Assembly: GCF_033807575.1 (NCBI RefSeq)
Contig: NC_084706.1
Coordinates: 24,218,725-24,282,724, forward strand
Reading direction: 5' to 3'
DNA from: Cydia pomonella
Taxonomy: Eukaryota; Arthropoda; Insecta; Lepidoptera; Tortricidae
Length of the DNA stretch: 64,000 nucleotides
In this document: positions 32,919-43,000 of the stretch, piece after piece
How positions within the stretch are numbered: the first letter of the stretch is position 1
Layout: every line of letters starts with the position of its first letter
Made by a program: the position numbers and the translations under genes
The notes under the pieces: generated by a model
The model's input: the letters and a program-made list of their open reading frames with translations, nothing else
Databases searched by the model: none
Told to the model about the DNA's origin: nothing

Positions 32919-33450
32919 ACATTGTGCAACGAGGGGGGGTAAGTGAAACTTTGCATACGAGGGTTAAATGGGATTAAATGGGAGGGAATTAAAGACTCGA
33001 GTTTGCAATATTCTTACCCCCGGAGTCACACACAATGTGATGAAAAACACTTGCGAAGAATAAACTAATTTTGAAGCGAAATAATTATTTAGTACGTTGA
33101 CATAATTATAAAACATTCGTCCGCCATTTTATAATTTCTTCACAGGTTAGACATCGAAGGCACAGACCTATTCGGCATTCAGCCACGATTAAAATCATGT
33201 AAAAATATTTTAAACGGCTGTTAAATTAATCAAATTACATAATTTTAAACATAAACGAAAATATTAAATTATAAACGTCAGCATAATTATTAAAAGTAAA
33301 ACTATGGACTATAATTACGTATGGTTTGTACGAATATGAAATGGTATAGTTGCTTTTCCCAATCCATAACACCCGAGGGAACGAAATAGGCCTTTGTCCT
33401 ACAGCACACCTGCATGAAATAAGATCTTTTTTTGAGCAAGAGTGATGAAA
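32919..33450. mobile_element. ~500-bp nested inverted repeat element, inverted copy 4
   Basis: Starts ACATTGTGCAACGAG and ends GCAAGAGTGATGAAA, the reverse complement of the copies at 23.6 and 26.3 kb, at nearly full length. Confidence 0.85.
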
Positions 33451-33574
33451 TAGTAGATTGCTAACCAAGGGATGAAAGGCACTATTTCTGTCGAGGTAGT
33501 TTAGGGCTGTAACGAAATTGGGCAGAAGTTTTATGTGTCTCACGTTATTGTCACTCAAAAATGAAGTTACATAC

Positions 33575-33751
33575 AATATCTATAGGTTGTCTGGAAGAGA
33601 TCGCTCTGTAGGGATAAGGCCGCCTGTTGTTTCCGCCTCTATCTTCATGTATTATATGTGTTTCCATGTACATTTTTTCAGAGGTTGTGCAATAAAGAGG
33701 ATTTGTATTGTATTGTATTTGTATTGTATTGTATTGTATTGTATTGTATCT
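33575..33751 (+). repeat. LINE 3' terminus with (TTGTA)n tail
   Basis: GGTTGTCTGGAAGAGATCGC, GATAAGGCCGCCTGTTGTT and TGTGCAATAAAGAGGATTTG form a typical insect LINE 3' UTR end. It is followed by a pentanucleotide TTGTA run at about 33701-33751, the microsatellite-like tail of such elements. Confidence 0.7.
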
Positions 33752-33934
33752 AGCTCATGCAATCTTAAACAGATCGGACTCCACAAATCGCTCCCGTTCA
33801 CGAGTATGACGCGTATTTCAGCCATCAATTTCCTCACCTCTAATTCGGGAAAGTGGCAAGTAGGATGTAAAACATTGTGTGCCAGGGGCGGTACAGGAAT
33901 TAAGAAGTCGTGTTAAGATATGTCATTGTGAATT

Positions 33935-33995
33935 TTGACGACAGGTATCTTGATTTATCTCAGTAATGACAAAACTCATCGACAATTTAACCGTT
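33935..33995. repeat. empty-site relative of the MITE insertion at 27.1 kb
   Basis: TTGTGAATTTTGACGACAGG followed by TATCTTGATTTATCTCAGTA corresponds to the two flanks of the MITE at 27086-27217 joined without the element. The rest of this repeat resumes at 34400. Confidence 0.65.
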
Positions 33996-34104
33996 TTGGC
34001 AAGAACCCTTGTAAACCAGTACCTTTTGGAAGATTATACCTAACTTCATTATAAATCGAAGTTTTATTTGAGTCGTGTTCCTGACCAGCACGTAGGCTAC
34101 AGTT

Positions 34105-34215
34105 TTTATTTATTTTATTTATTTAAACTTTATTGCACAAACAAAGAAAAATTTACAAATGGCGGACTTAATGCTAGAAGGCATTCTCTACCAGTCAACC
34201 ATTGGGTCAAACAGA
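34105..34215 (-). repeat. LINE 3' end fragment
   Basis: TTTAAACTTTATTGCACAAA to CTCTACCAGTCAACCATTGG is the reverse complement of 24300-24400. Confidence 0.6.
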
Positions 34216-34399
34216 GACATATATGTTGGTGCAGAAGATATTAATAAATTATTTAACCGAAAAACGAAATCTTATACGTAAATTTAAAACATAATAAAAA
34301 TAAACCTACAAAACTATGATCAAATACTATTACTTATAATATGATATACAAAAGATAAACTAATACATATTACTACATGCTTATACATACAAGATGGAT

Positions 34400-34765
34400 A
34401 CAGTATGTACTGTTTGATGAACTGGTTATTCATGGCATCGACTTTTCTGTAGTTGCCGTTATGCGATTGTTTAACTTTCAAAGCAGAGAAAATCGTATCA
34501 AAGATGCCTCTTTTTAAACAACCTGGACAGATTCAAGTCAAATTTTCTATATACAGACATACACTTCAACACTGTAGTTGTGATTTTTGAATTAAATCTT
34601 ATTTTGTTTTTACTTTAAACGGTAAAACCCGTTTTGTCGCATATGACCATATAGAATAAGCTAGCGCAAAAGCAAATTCACTACCTAGATTTGGGAAGCA
34701 GGCAAGCAAGCGCTGCATTTTTAGAATTTATTGTTTAACGATGCGTCACCTGTCCTTAAATATGC
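34400..34765. repeat. ~430-bp dispersed repeat, copy 2 (3' part)
   Basis: Aligns with 27268-27665 through GATGAACTGGTTATTCATGG, TCGTATCAAAGATGCCTCTT and GCAAAAGCAAATTCACTACC, about 80% identical by eye. Confidence 0.75.
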
Positions 34766-35133
34766 CCTCGGTTTCGGCTTCGGGCTTCAAATCTCGCTCG
34801 TTGTACACAATATATTAGTGACGGCCAAATAACCGTTTTGTATAGCTTCATCACAAAATAATATTAGATTTCTATGAGCAATGCTCGTAACCGTAAATTG
34901 AAACCATACTCTTTGGCTGCGAAAAGCGAGAATTAGGTTTATTGCGTAAATTATACAGGGTGATATATGACCAGCGATCAGCGCTTTGGTTGCAACTCTT
35001 GAACTACCTCAGTAACTGGTGATTAATGTTGTATAATTTAAAAATATATTATCTTTACTTAAATATCATTTTTCAAGCAGATTCAAAAGTATCGCGGGCA
35101 TAAAGACGTATCCGTATTACCATTTCAACTTGA

Positions 35134-35579
35134 TATAGTCGTTAGATTTGTAGCTGGCCCCCAACGGCTTATCCTTTGTCTATTGTTAACTAAAACGGCG
35201 CGTGCCACTACCTGCAAAAAAAGGGTCGTATAATTATAATTAGCACCTGAGCCCGGGCTAGTCTAACGCTCAAAAAACCAGTGTAGGTGTGCTCTCCGAT
35301 AACGCGCCTTTGTTACACATATCGAGGACACATTTTAGGCTGGTTCGGTAGCGTTCGACTCGCCGGCACTCAGTAACCGTATAGGGGCCACACAAGACGT
35401 CGCAAATTATTTTTCCATTTGTTCATTTTGAATCTTTTTTCAATTACCATAGGAGGTGTAATTAAATAACCGGTTAAAGCGACCGGGCCCTTTTTTTTCA
35501 GGTAGTGGCATGCGCCGTTTTAGTTAACAATGGACAAAGGATAAGCCGTTGGGGGCCAGCTACAAATCTAACAACTATA
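35134..35579. mobile_element. MITE with ~85-bp terminal inverted repeats
   Basis: GTTAGATTTGTAGCTGGCCC continuing through CCAACGGCTTATCCTTTGTC and AACTAAAACGGCGC to CACTACCTG is mirrored at 35490-35579 with about four differences in 85. The ~270-bp centre carries no ORF. The close match between the arms implies a fairly recent insertion. Confidence 0.88.
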
Positions 35580-36082
35580 CCGCGGTATGGCATCCGAAAC
35601 GCCGATGACTGTTCATGACTCATGAGACGTGAGCAGAACCAACCCTACCCACTCAGCCAATGTAAATGGATCATTCACCATCGTATTTAAGGTGCAGTAA
35701 GTTCGTGCTCTTCACTCACTCGCACTGTCCTTAAGCGAGAGCGAGATGGAAGTGTGTTTTTTAATTTTAACAGGTCTGGCCTAGCGGGTAGTAACCCTGC
35801 CTATGAAGCCGATGGTCTAATATTTTATGTTTATTTAACGGAAATTAAAACTAAACTTATTGTAGGATGACCATGCATGTCGTAAATAATTTAAAACGTT
35901 TTGTTTTCACCACGACACAGCAATAAGCGTTAATTATTTATAAAATGCGCAGGGTAACTCAAGTTAAAGAATATTATTTATCACTTCAGTAATGTTATTT
36001 CTTATCCTGTTCCTGTTTCCCTTTGAATTGTTGTTGGCCGCATTGTGGTGATTAATATATATTCGTAAATGTGTTAAACTAA

Positions 36083-36300
36083 CTATTTTGGCTCAGTGAT
36101 CCAAAAAGAATCTTGGCCTCCGAAACGGGAGCGTGCCACCTGTCCCGATCCTGCGCAACTTCCTGCCAGTTACTGACGCGAAGCTGAAGCATATCCGCCG
36201 CCACACTGTCTTCCCAACGATACCTGGGCCGACCCACCGGACGGCTACCAGTCGGTCGATCGTCCCAAGAACGCCCTCTTGACAGCCCGATCCTATGCGT
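36083..36300 (-). pseudogene. RTE-like LINE, ORF C-terminus fragment
   Basis: The minus strand reads RRPVGRPRYRWEDSVAADML, QLRVSNWQEVAQDRDRWHAP and VSEAKILFGSLSQNS then a TAG at 36085-36083. GRPxxRWEDxVxxDL...NWxxxAxDRxxW is the characteristic tail of insect RTE-type reverse transcriptases. Only ~70 residues remain. Confidence 0.85.
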
Positions 36301-36399
36301 TATATATGATATTTATTTTATATATTTATTTTTTGTGTATTATTTCCCAACTTCTTTTACGTAGTACATTACCTACTCACATTACTTGTAGAAATAAGA

Positions 36400-36780
36400 C
36401 GTGCGAGTCAGAATGGCGGGTGTACCTAAATAAAATCAAATGAAAAGCATACCATATTTTTGTACCTAATTTGTACTATTTAGTACCTCGTTTAAAAAAA
36501 ATTGTACCTCACGGTACGTAAAGTTATGATCAAAAAACAGGTCACTCGCCATCCTGACAGTCAGAATGGCGGGTGTACTTTATTACGCTATGTTCCCGTG
36601 GTTATTGATAAATTCTATAAAAGCCAAATTTTTGTACCTTTTTTGTACCTTCATATTCAATTATAATACGAGTAATTTTATTTGTGCTTTCCAAGTTTTA
36701 CTCATTTTATATTTTGTTTGCTATTACAATGTTGCAGGCGTTATAATTTTTCAAGTTATCGTTTTAATTTTTAAGAAAAT
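36400..36780. repeat. AGAATGGCGGGTGTAC direct repeat region
   Basis: GTCAGAATGGCGGGTGTAC occurs at 36410 and at 36560, with CTCGCCATCCTGAC in inverse between them, and TTTTGTACCT motifs scattered through. Open frame 36566-36787 is hydrophobic and AT-driven; not called as a gene. Confidence 0.5.
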
Positions 36781-37147
36781 ACGCTAAGGTACAATTATTT
36801 TTATTACGCCAGGATTTAGTACCTTTAATGTTTAATCTGTTAAGTTCAAATAAGTCAGAAAATCATGTCTTAAAAATGATTTTTCTTAGGAAGATTTCTT
36901 TGAATTAGCGCCTAGCCTTTTTTAACGCTAAGGTACAATTATTTTTATTACGCCAGGATTTAGTACCTTTAATGTTTAATCTGTTAAGTTCTAATAGCTC
37001 AGAAAATCATGTCTTAAAAATGATTTTTCTTAGGAAGATTTCTTTGAATTGGCGCCTATCCTTTTTTAAGACATGATTTACTGAGTTATTTGAACTTAAG
37101 AGATTAAACATTAAAGGTACTAAATCCTGGCGTAATAAAAATAATTG
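36781..37147. repeat. 144-bp direct duplication followed by an inverted partial copy
   Basis: ACGCTAAGGTACAATTATTT begins units at 36781 and 36925 (period 144, a handful of differences). From about 37066 the sequence turns back: AGACATGATTTACTGAG to AAAGGTACTAAATCCTGGCG is the inverse of the unit, giving a large potential hairpin. Confidence 0.9.
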
Positions 37148-37186
37148 TTAGGTATTTACTCAACTTCATCTTAAAAACCTGCTGGA

Positions 37187-37540
37187 CCCGGGTACGTCCT
37201 TAAACTACGTCCAAAAGAGAGGTATGGGCATTGTGAATGTCATCTCGCTTTGTGTTGTAGGGCACAGCCAGTGGATGTCATTCCAGATCTAGAGCAGAGC
37301 CCAACTGGGGAAGTACCTCCACCTTACAGAAAACAGCAGCCAAATAACACTACTCATAGTGTTGTGTTCCTGCCGGTGAGTAAGGTAGCCAGAGCTCAAC
37401 GAGGGGGGGCGGGTTTAGGGTCGGCAACGCGCATGTAACTCCTCTAGAGTTGCAGGCGTACATAGGCTACGGAGTCTGCTTACCATCAGGCGGGCCGTAT
37501 GCTTGTTTGCCACCGACGTAGTATTAAAAAAAAACACTAT
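37187..37540 (+). mobile_element. LINE-derived SINE-like repeat, copy 2
   Basis: Starts at CCCGGGTACGTCC, passes ATCTAGAGCAGAGCCCAACT and GGCAACGCGCATGTAACTCC, and ends in CCACCGACGTAGTATT plus an A-run at about 37527. Same composite as 28201-28495 and 57489-57815, whose 3' 110 bp equal the tail of the LINE at 17958-18435. The frame 37250-37438 is not conserved between copies. Confidence 0.8.
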
Positions 37541-37929
37541 AACCTAGAAGCGGTTATTTAACTAAAATGTGACTACTAGCGCTATCTATTCCATGACGTT
37601 GGCAAATATTAGCCGGTTCGCAATACGTTCGCGACAGTCTCCTGAATCACCCTGTATACATTATCTACTCGTTGTGTAACTGCCAGCTAACTTTCATAAT
37701 TAGCATGGCTTCCGTGTCACAAAGTTGCTAAAATATCACATTTCATTTTAATTATGCCCGTTAGTACATTTCTCGTTATACTGGTAGTAAAACTATGTTC
37801 GCTGGAAATATTATGATTGTTTTAATTAGATAGAGTACCGTATTCAAATCGCTGGTACAAAGACAAAGGAAGGAAGGAGGGAGAGTTTTTGATAAACTGT
37901 TCTGTTTTTAGATTCTGGCTTTTAATGTC

Positions 37930-38170
37930 CTATTCCCTGAATGTTCACTTACCTTGAATGTCCAATTCCCCGAATGTCCATTTGCCTCGAATGTCCAACT
38001 CCCCGAATGTCCATTTGCCTCAAATTTCCAATTCCCCGAATGTCCATTTGCCTCAAATTTCCAATTCCCCGAATGTCCATTTGCCTCGAATGTCCAATTC
38101 CCCGAATTTCCAATTACCTCGAATTTCCAATTCCCCGAATGTCCAATTCCTCGAAAGTCCACTTCCTTGA
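37930..38170. repeat. 33-bp minisatellite, about seven units
   Basis: The motif CCCCGAATGTCCATTTGCCT recurs exactly every 33 bp (37968, 38001, 38034, 38067, 38100, 38133), each with an inner half-repeat TCGAATGTCCAATT. Because 33 is a multiple of three, all reading frames remain open through the array; the minus frame gives an 11-residue repeat NGHSGNWKFEA. I see no start context or flanking exon, so I call it a satellite, not a gene. Confidence 0.93.
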
Positions 38171-38406
38171 ATGTACATTTGTCGGCGTGTTGTCGGCGGC
38201 CGATCGTAAAATCTGCCAAATTATATATCATGAAACGCCGCCATTTAATGAATTGGTATTCGATAGCTTAAAAAAAGTTTATAAAACACGTAGTTAGTTT
38301 ACAATTAATATACATTCGGCTGACCCCGGGATAAGTTCAACCGTCAATGAACGTCGATAATTGTGTCTGCTCAAATGTGATAATAACTAGTGATGTGACT
38401 TATGAG

Positions 38407-39218
38407 CAGGGGTCGTACAAAAAGTGCGAATGACGTCAAACCACTTATAGGATGATTTCAAATAGTATTTTTGATTTTCATAAACAATTATCACTTATCA
38501 TTTATCAACCTCTTTATTAAACGATATCGCCACTTGAAATGAGTAAGTACGTTTTTGACTGACACATTGTCAATCAGATGAACAATAAATTGACTTCGTT
38601 ATTGTTTAGCTATTGTATCTTCACGATTATATTTAGCTAAAATTTATATTTACTAATGTATAAGAAAACGCTCTAAAATGTCATCTTTACTCGAATATTG
38701 TGGCAATTTTCCGTTTTTGGAGGTACGTGACAAACACGTATACTGCTCTTGCTGTAATCAAGATATACCAACGAAGGTAAGCAATATTAAAAGACATTTG
38801 GAGACAACCAAACATAGAAAAATAGGGCAAAGTGAATTTAATATGAACCTTACAAATTTTATGATAGCAGCAAACATAACATCAAATTACCTATCTTTTT
38901 TTATTTTTACTAATCTTACCTACTGTTCCCACTTTTGACTATTAAACCTATTTATCTGAGGATCCCACAGACTTGTTCTAACTAATTTCAAATAATTATA
39001 CCTTATGGTAACAAGTTTCGTGAAATTTATTTTATTCACTACATCACCCTACCACCTGTATTATTAATTCCATGGATTTATTTACGATTATTTTGTTACT
39101 TCATTAATACTACTTTATTACTACATGTCACACGGAAGTTTAAATACAAACTCAAACATCATCCTGTGTGCAAGATTACGTCATTTTTACGTCATCCGCA
39201 CTTTTTGTCCGACCCCTG
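38407..39218 (+). mobile_element. hAT-type DNA transposon, 812 bp, intact ends
   Basis: The left end is CAGGGGTCGTACAAAAAGTG and the right end is the inverse of CAGGGGTCGGACAAAAAGTG; the pairing runs ~32 bp with two or three mismatches. The octamer CTTATGAG sits directly outside both ends (38399-38406 and 39219-39226), a perfect 8-bp target duplication. CAGGGGT termini plus an 8-bp duplication are diagnostic of hAT transposons. The catalytic RNase-H-like transposase domain is absent. Confidence 0.95.
38678..38938 (+). CDS. short zinc-finger ORF inside the hAT element
   Basis: An 86-codon ORF from ATG 38678. Residues 21-48 contain Cys23-x2-Cys26-x13-His40-x5-His46 (VYCSCCNQDIPT...NIKRHLETTKH), a BED/CGGBP1-like finger typical of the N-terminus of hAT transposases. 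The last ~35 residues are hydrophobic and lack similarity to the transposase core. It may be the first exon of a transposase whose remainder was deleted, or a free-standing DNA-binding peptide that could bind the element's own ends. Expression is unknown. Confidence 0.6.
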   Translation: MSSLLEYCGNFPFLEVRDKHVYCSCCNQDIPTKVSNIKRHLETTKHRKIGQSEFNMNLTNFMIAANITSNYLSFFIFTNLTYCSHF

Positions 39219-39229
39219 CTTATGAGAAA

Positions 39230-40030
39230 ATATTACCGGAAATATGTCTGAAAAATTCTGGAGTTTTTTTTTGTCTAATATGAATGTAAGCAAGTATTTA
39301 ACCCTTTTCCAGGCCGCACCAATCTACAAGGTTTTTCCAAAACATCCAAATATATTCCAATTATCCAGATTATTTGATGATTCATTTGAAGACAAGTAAC
39401 TTTTCCAGAAAGTGTAATCTAATTTGAACCTTAAATCGGAATGCTAAAGTTGAAATTGTAATGGCGCGTATGTGGTCGATAAATCGTACTATGCCTGGAA
39501 AAGGGTTAATACTTATTGTAGAACATTATTTATCTACACAAATTGACTAAGTCCCACAGTAAACTTAATAAGGCTTGTAAAAATATTCTCAGGTATAGGA
39601 AATATTCATAGGAACAGAATAATCCGTGGCACTAAGGCTCGGAACCGGTTTTAAAAGGAGCTGTAAATACCGGTTTATTTTGGTTTCATTCCGAACTTTC
39701 ATAAGAACGATAACGTATTAAGAAGTTTATTGTAACCTAAATAAACCGGTTTATTCGACGAGCGTCGAGACGGCCGGCCGGCCTGGTGGACAAAGACACC
39801 GACATAGGAACAAAGCGGTTTTCATTGTTCTAAACCGGTTAATCTGAGAAGAACTTTATGGAACTGTGCTCCTTAGACCAGTTTTAAAATAACGCTTTTA
39901 CTAACGAAACTGAAATTAAAAGGTTTTGTGCCAAGTACATGATTACGGTTGGGGAATTTAACCGGACCTTGCGTGGCACTTCACTATGAGCAAACGATTA
40001 ACATTTTATCTAGTACGCAGCAAACTCTGG
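39230..40030. other. intergenic upstream of carboxypeptidase gene 2
   Basis: No gene seen. A short inverted SINE remnant (AATTGACTAAGTCCCACAGT) lies at 39540-39580. A stretch with repeated ACCGGTTTA-type motifs runs from 39640 to 39850. Confidence 0.45.
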
Positions 40031-40034
40031 CCAA

Positions 40035-43000
40035 ATGTTGACCGTTATGTATATATCAGTGTTTTTCCTTGTTTTAACTTTAATTAATATAGACGCTGCA
40101 ATTATAACCAGATATGATGAAAGTGAATGTAACTTAGATCCTCGAATTGTAGACGATATAGCATCTTATAAAAATGTGACGCAGACTATTATGGATGAGA
40201 TTAAGAATAAAGGATTGGGTGAGAGAATGTTCGAACAGTAAGTGAATTTGTTAGTGTGGTTTCACTCATTCACTCGTTCTTTTATTGTTTTTTTCTTAAA
40301 TTTGACTTATTTCAAATTATGTCCGGACTACGTATCCGGTGCGATGAGTGAAGATAATATGTAAAGGAATTTCATACAGCCTTACTAGGCCTGTAAAGCA
40401 ATCTTCTTTTGTTTTTAAATGCCAAATTGTGACACAACTTCTTGGCATTCAACCATCAAATAGTAGTAGATTCGTAATTTGTTTATAGCTATGTAAACCA
40501 ACCAATACAACAAATTGTCATTTTTTTTTCATTGCAAGTTTGAGAAAAGCACTATACAAATCTCGGCGAGAACCAGGGTTGCCGGCTGCGTATCCCTATC
40601 CGTTCTCGCTACGCTCGGCCGTCTATACGTACTACTTAGCCTGCAACCCTGCAACTACTATTACTAAACGTTTATTTTATCTGACTGGTGAGTGTGTATG
40701 TATATGGAAATTGCATGCTCTTCAACAAAAACAGACTTTACAGTCTACTAAATCTGAACCACAATCAAAGCTTTTCTGGTGATACCTGCCTTTATAATTT
40801 AATACTTCAGCACAGGTTTATTTGACGAGGTTTTATTTAACTTGCGATGTATTGGGACCGTGCGAAGTGCATGGTAGGGGTAAGTAAAGCGATCTCAGCG
40901 CATAAGGTGGTAAAAATTTGAACTAACTGCGGATAGCGTCTTTAACATTTCGTACAATTATATGGCTCGAAATAAAACTTTGATTTACGATTACTCCTGA
41001 AATATTTGTTTAAATTGTATGGTGTAAGGGACCATTGTAAGCTGTATGAAATGCTTAATATAAGTAACGTATTTATTTTGATAATTGTTAATAATGTATC
41101 CATATAAATAGCTTTGCAAATGCCACATATTAAGTGATCTTTTTTCTAGAAGTTACGAATATGTATAGTAAGTTATCCTTAAAAGATAGACATTTAACAT
41201 CGCGGACTTTTTTGTAGACCTATGAATGAGAAACAACCCCACCATACATTGTGTTGTTATAGCTCAAAGGGATTAGGCAGCGTTTTCGATTAAAGCTCCT
41301 AGCCAGCGTGATTTTTTCCGACAACATCGTTATATTTCAAACAATTTACACAAAACCTTAACAAGTTATATACTTAAGAGCAATTCCTAGCTGAGCAACT
41401 TTTCAAATCTCGAATTTTTGAAGCTATGTTTCTGTCGCGCTGCGGTGGGCGGGAGCGGGAGCTATCTAAGTGTGAGTGCGCGCACACAGACGCGAGACTC
41501 GAGCGCTCGCTCATTGCGCGCCGTTCCGTCGACATCGCCCGCGAGCCAGACGGAATTTATTCTGCGCTGCCCGACGCAAGTTGTTTTTGTTGTTACCACG
41601 TAATATTGTTTTTCATTTTTATATTATACTGTATCTATTACACCCTAATACCAAACACCCTATCACCTGTACTAAATGTATTTTACACCTATGATGACAA
41701 AATAATAAATGATTGATTGATTATTAATTACCATATAGGTAAAAACTGCAAAAAAGAATGATGTCTCAGCTTCGGTTGTCGTCGTACAGTCAAGTGCAAA
41801 AATATGTATCGAAAGAATCGTCTCATAAATATGGTACTACGCTCTTATTACACTGGAATAAGATGCTATGGGACATATTTTTGAGTAAGATGTGTACACC
41901 CATATTTTTACACTTGACTGTACCTATCCGTATCAGTAAGTTGGGAGTGATCATGCTGTGTTGTGAAATTTTGTAAGTAGGTATAAATATACCTATGGTT
42001 AAACTACAATCTATTTAACTTGTAGTACGATGGGGCTAAACTTGGGCCGCCTTATTGAAGAACGTATCGCAATGACAATCTGGGTAAAGTATGTTGGGAT
42101 AATGCCGGACAATTTTGGGACTAATTGAGAGAACTCGTGAAAAAATGTTTTTTCGAGATCTCAACACGTGACAGATTCTTGAAGTACGTAGCGAATCGTT
42201 AAATAATAACCGTAGATTCGGCCTGAATTTTGGTAATCTTCAATATAGAACGGTTTTAGTTTTGTACCTGTGTAAAGATGAGACATACTTTTTTTTAGGG
42301 TAACGAGTGTTTTGCCATCAAGGGAGAACATTGGATGGTGAAAAAAAGTTGCTTCTAATGGAAAGAGAATAAGGTATCACAAAGAAATAGGTCCGGTGTC
42401 TACCCTTTTGTATCCGATCTTAACCCTGATACAAAAATTGATAAAATTGTGGCTCTCAAACTTTGATACCTATGTCATAAGGCAATTTGATAAGTAAACA
42501 ATGTGCTAAGAAACCTCTTATTGTAAGGTTTACCCGAAGTAATAAAAAAAACCACTAAAATAATAGATACGTTGCGAAGTTTTGACAATTTAAGATTTCG
42601 TGAACTGTACAGGTTTAGGGAAAGTGTAAATGTACTCGTATTGTTTATTGAATGGAATGTACTTGAAGATATTAAGTACTTAAGTAGGAGGGACAAAAAT
42701 CAAAATAAAAAATAATCGTGCCCAGTCATTTTTAATGAAGGTCGCCAAAAAAATAAGAATCAAACTTAGAAATCAAAAAGACTAAGTAGTTCTTTAAAAA
42801 GGTCAAGGTCACTGAGAACCCATCTTGAAGTATGGAAAATAATTAAAATTGCGATTTTGTTGGTTTTTTTTTGATAAAATGTAAGGATCGTATGTAAAGA
42901 GTAAAGTAAATATATAGGAAAAGAGAGCCCTCTTGAAGCATTTTAAGGAAACTAATTTCGAAGCCCTATCTCTATTTTGTATCCGAAACTAGCAATGTAT

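Noticed and set aside
37908..38297. repeat protein of 107-118 residues
   Set aside because: All frames are open only because the satellite period is 33 bp; no flanking exon or start context.
41426..41716. 96-codon ORF in the CpG-rich patch
   Set aside because: No recognisable domain; runs from GC-rich sequence into a retroposon-like tail.
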